Assembly: GCA_030605745.1 (NCBI GenBank)
Contig: JAUWHT010000089.1
Location: 1-7,264, forward strand
Length of the DNA stretch: 7,264 nucleotides
Direction: 5' to 3'
Origin: Pirellulales bacterium
GTDB lineage: Bacteria > Planctomycetota > Planctomycetia > Pirellulales > Thermoguttaceae
The notes under the pieces were generated by a model, which made no database searches, was not told the DNA's origin, and was given only the letters and a program-made list of their open reading frames with translations. How positions within the stretch are numbered: the first letter of the stretch is position 1; each line of letters starts with the position of its first letter. A program made the translations under genes and the position numbers. Shown piece after piece: positions 5,702-7,264 of this stretch.

Positions 5702-5926
5702 TATCTGCTCCAGTTCTGCCCGGGTGAGCGTTTTCTGCTTGCGACGTTCAGCAATTAGCGACCAAAATCTCTTGCTGCCTGCCAATTCCAGTTGTTCCTC
5801 GTCCAATTCCTCAACACCAACAACTAGCGCAACAGGTTTGCCAGCAGATGTGATCAACACACGTTCGTTTTGGGCATCCTCAATACACGTATTTAGAGAA
5901 GTTTGTTTGAGATCAACCGTTTTCAT
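5651..5926 (-). CDS. Phd/YefM-like antitoxin (module 2), 3' end in a repeat
   Basis: A 91-residue protein starting MKTVDLKQTSLNTCIEDAQNERVLITSAGKPVALVVGVEELDEEQL. The 'in.....i..a....vlIt..GkPvA.Vv.veel' pattern is the classic Phd/YefM operator-binding fold. The C-terminal part (SKRFWSLIAERRKQKTLTRAELEQI) would bind the RelE-like toxin. The residues from about 79 on (TDSLIDPAAGRDQ) and the stop are encoded by repeat copy C, so the ancestral protein probably ended near LEQI. GGAGGAG (complement of 5932-5938) is a strong ribosome site 5 bases before the ATG, and the ATG overlaps the toxin stop (ATGA). Second in its operon, like the antitoxin of module 1. Confidence 0.83.
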   Translation of the reverse strand: MKTVDLKQTSLNTCIEDAQNERVLITSAGKPVALVVGVEELDEEQLELAGSKRFWSLIAERRKQKTLTRAELEQIQSGTDSLIDPAAGRDQ

Positions 5927-6222
5927 AGGATCTCCTCCGTTGTCTTGTGGGGTGGCTTATGCCGAATTGCACGGATGGTTACGGTTCGTTCGTCACCATC
6001 CACGTCATAAAACACCCGGTACTGACCGACTCGCAACTCCCAAACAGGTTCTACATGCTCCCAAGGGGGCGACAGGGTAGGGAGTTCCTTCTTGTTACGT
6101 GTCTTCTGGGTCGGCTGATGTGTCAACTGCTCTTCGATACGATCCAGTATCCGCTTGCGTTCAAAAACATGCAAACTTGCCAGATCATCGGCGACCCCTT
6201 CAACATATTCAATATTGTACAT
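5923..6222 (-). CDS. RelE/ParE-superfamily toxin (module 2)
   Basis: A 99-residue RelE-like protein. It has an N-terminal strand and helix (YNIEYVEGVADDLASL), ERKRILDRIEEQL, then WELRVGQYRVFYDV (61-74) and VTIRAIRHK. It shares with the module 1 toxin the pattern DLA....E.R.IL..I, PW(E), WELR-G-YRVFY and R--I/A--HK. It also has an insert (SPPWEHVEP) before WELR that is seen in RelE-type proteins of the 'ppWe...p.WelRvG.yRv.Yd' class. I chose ATG 6222 over an upstream TTG at 6261 because the protein then starts at the first strand. The longer form would also begin upstream of the likely promoter. The toxin precedes the antitoxin, and the start lacks a strong Shine-Dalgarno. Confidence 0.86.
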   Translation of the reverse strand: MYNIEYVEGVADDLASLHVFERKRILDRIEEQLTHQPTQKTRNKKELPTLSPPWEHVEPVWELRVGQYRVFYDVDGDERTVTIRAIRHKPPHKTTEEIL

Positions 6223-6232
6223 GATTATCTTT

Positions 6233-6261
6233 AGAATACCGCGCCAGTTCAGGCTAGACAA
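6233..6261 (-). promoter_or_regulatory. Possible promoter of TA module 2, near-leaderless
   Basis: On the minus strand TTGTCT (complement of 6256-6261), a 17-base spacer and TATTCT (complement of 6233-6238) form a sigma70-like promoter, 4 of 6 in each box. The predicted start near 6226 would leave only about four bases before the ATG at 6222. That fits the missing Shine-Dalgarno of the toxin. Confidence 0.4.
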
Positions 6262-6320
6262 GTCGGGACCGAGTTTGTTGTTTGCAACGCTTTCCCGCTC
6301 AAATGGGGGGCAACAAGGAC

Positions 6321-6347
6321 AAAAGCGGGACAGGTTCGCTTATTGAC
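6321..6347 (-). repeat. Interspersed repeat, copy D, inverted
   Basis: The reverse complement matches copy C (5675-5701) at 24 of 27 positions, and its core CAATAAGCGAACCTG is identical to copy A. It lies upstream of TA module 2, in opposite orientation to copy C downstream of the module, so the two copies form inverted repeats around the pair. Similarity does not extend into the hairpin seen in B and C. The remainder of 6262-6361 holds no gene I can support. Confidence 0.7.
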
Positions 6348-6361
6348 ATGGGGACTGCATC

Positions 6362-6390
6362 TTGATATCGTGCCGTTGTTGGTGTACACT
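6362..6390 (+). promoter_or_regulatory. Possible promoter of the Gfo/Idh gene
   Basis: TTGATA (6362-6367, 5 of 6), a 17-base spacer and TACACT (6385-6390, 4 of 6) sit upstream of the oxidoreductase. They would give a leader of about 57 bases with AGGAG at 6442-6446, 7 bases before the ATG. Planctomycete promoters are poorly conserved, so this is a plausible site only. Confidence 0.35.
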
Positions 6391-6453
6391 CATAGACAGA
6401 TGGTTGTTGTTCCATTTAATTTCCGCAACAGAAACGCCAGTAGGAGTTTTATC

Positions 6454-7264
6454 ATGGAAAACACGAACCGACGTGAGTTTTTGAAGTCTTCGGCCACTGT
6501 GGCGGCCGCCGGTGCAGCGACCTTTGCGGCCCCGGCTATTGCCAAGTCGAAAGCAAGCGCGAACGACCGTGTCCGCGTGGCGCTGCTGGGCTTGGGCGGC
6601 CGGATGAAGTGGCACGTCCGCGCACTGGCCAAGCTGACCGACGACGTCGAGATCGTCGCGGTTTGCGACTGCGACCAGAAAAAACTCGACTCGGTGGCCA
6701 AGAACATGCCTGCGCTCGAGGGCAAGAAGCTGACCACCTACACCGACATGCGGAAGATGTTCGACGACAAGTCGATCGACGCGGTCGATATTTCCTTGGG
6801 AGATCGTTGGCATGCGTTGTCGACGATCTGGGCATGTCAGGCGGGCAAGGACGTGTACGTGGAAAAGCCCGGCGCGCACAATCTCTTCGAAAGCCGGCAG
6901 ATGGTTGCCGCCGCGCGGAAGTACAACCGCATGGTGCAGCACGGCACACAGATGCGCTCCAGCCCCAACATTATGGAAGGCATCCAGAAGTTGAAGGAGG
7001 GCGTTGTCGGCGACGTCTACATGGCGCGAGGAGTTGACTTCAAGCTCCGCGGCAACCTGGGCAAGCACAGGCCCCGCCCGGTGCCCGAGGGACTGGACTG
7101 GGACAAATGGCTGGGCCCCAAGCCGATGCACGAGTACAGCTCGTTCTGGCACCGACGGTGGTATTTCATTCTCGAGTTGGCAAACGGTCCGTTCTCCAAC
7201 CAGGCGGTCCACCTGCTGGACATCATCCGTTGGGGGCTGGGGCTCGACGAGCATCCCACGCGCG
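6454..7264 (+). CDS. Tat-exported Gfo/Idh/MocA-family oxidoreductase, 5' part
   Basis: The first 270 residues are present; the window ends inside the gene (full-length relatives are about 400-450 residues). The start ATG follows AGGAG by 7 bases. Residues 5-11 (NRREFLK) form a twin-arginine motif, followed by an alanine-rich hydrophobic stretch and a likely cleavage region near APAIAK (26-31), so the enzyme is probably exported folded. The Rossmann nucleotide-binding motif is GLGGRM (46-51). EKPG at 137-140 carries the Lys-Pro typical of the family. The substrate domain follows (RGVDFKLRGNLGKHRP ... GLDWDKWLGP ... FWHRRWYF ... NQAVHLLDIIRWGLG). The family uses bound NAD(P) to oxidise or reduce sugars and related compounds; the substrate here cannot be named. 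Large Tat-Gfo/Idh families are characteristic of planctomycetes. The gene has the GC-rich style of the export operon and looks like chromosomal backbone. Confidence 0.9.
   Translation, partial: MENTNRREFLKSSATVAAAGAATFAAPAIAKSKASANDRVRVALLGLGGRMKWHVRALAKLTDDVEIVAVCDCDQKKLDSVAKNMPALEGKKLTTYTDMRKMFDDKSIDAVDISLGDRWHALSTIWACQAGKDVYVEKPGAHNLFESRQMVAAARKYNRMVQHGTQMRSSPNIMEGIQKLKEGVVGDVYMARGVDFKLRGNLGKHRPRPVPEGLDWDKWLGPKPMHEYSSFWHRRWYFILELANGPFSNQAVHLLDIIRWGLGLDEHPTR

Noticed and set aside
6223..6261. N-terminal extension of the module 2 toxin from a TTG start
   Set aside because: The extra 13 residues do not fit the RelE fold, which begins at MYNIEYVEG, and the likely promoter lies inside the extension.
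3469..6347. The four repeats as a CRISPR array
   Set aside because: Copies are hundreds of bases apart, differ in orientation and length, and are separated by genes rather than short uniform spacers.
6340..7254. 304-codon open frame on the minus strand
   Set aside because: Antisense to the Tat-Gfo/Idh gene, which has a Shine-Dalgarno, signal peptide and family motifs. The minus product has no recognisable domain.

Overview
The window most likely comes from a planctomycete of the Pirellula/Rhodopirellula kind. I infer this from two gene types that I associate with that phylum: a single-chain PqqD-like/M50 protease/HlyD fusion, and a Tat-exported Gfo/Idh/MocA oxidoreductase. The GC-rich coding style of the two ends fits. 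No marker gene is present, so the taxonomy is an inference.

Layout. (1) Positions 3-2797, plus strand: the end of a HlyD-type membrane-fusion (adaptor) gene, then a 747-residue membrane protein fusing a PqqD-like N-terminus, an M50 metalloprotease core and a HlyD-like C-terminus. A 24-bp hairpin built from 7-base repeats fills the gap between them. (2) Positions 2809-3340, plus: a two-gene unit that looks like a toxin-antitoxin (TA) pair, with a near-consensus sigma70 promoter and an ATGA overlap. (3) Positions 3469-6347: an accessory stretch in which AT content rises and strand changes. It holds a small three-helix membrane protein (minus), a RelE-like toxin/Phd-like antitoxin pair (minus), a nucleotidyltransferase-HEPN fusion (plus), and a second RelE/Phd-like pair (minus). 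Four copies of one interspersed repeat, with core CAATAAGCGAACCTG, lie between these genes. (4) Position 6454 to the end, plus: the N-terminal 270 residues of a Tat-signal Gfo/Idh/MocA oxidoreductase, cut by the window edge.

How the parts relate. The first two genes probably form one export or efflux operon. The middle is a cluster of three TA-like pairs plus one MNT-HEPN protein, inserted between apparently ordinary chromosomal genes. The repeats are the structure that simple gene calling would miss. Two of them (81% identical over 72 bases) sit at the 3' ends of the two RelE/Phd-type modules. One of these supplies the last codons and the stop of an antitoxin. The second TA module is bounded by inverted repeat copies, which suggests a repeat-carried TA cassette. 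No tRNA, rRNA, CRISPR array or transposase gene was seen.
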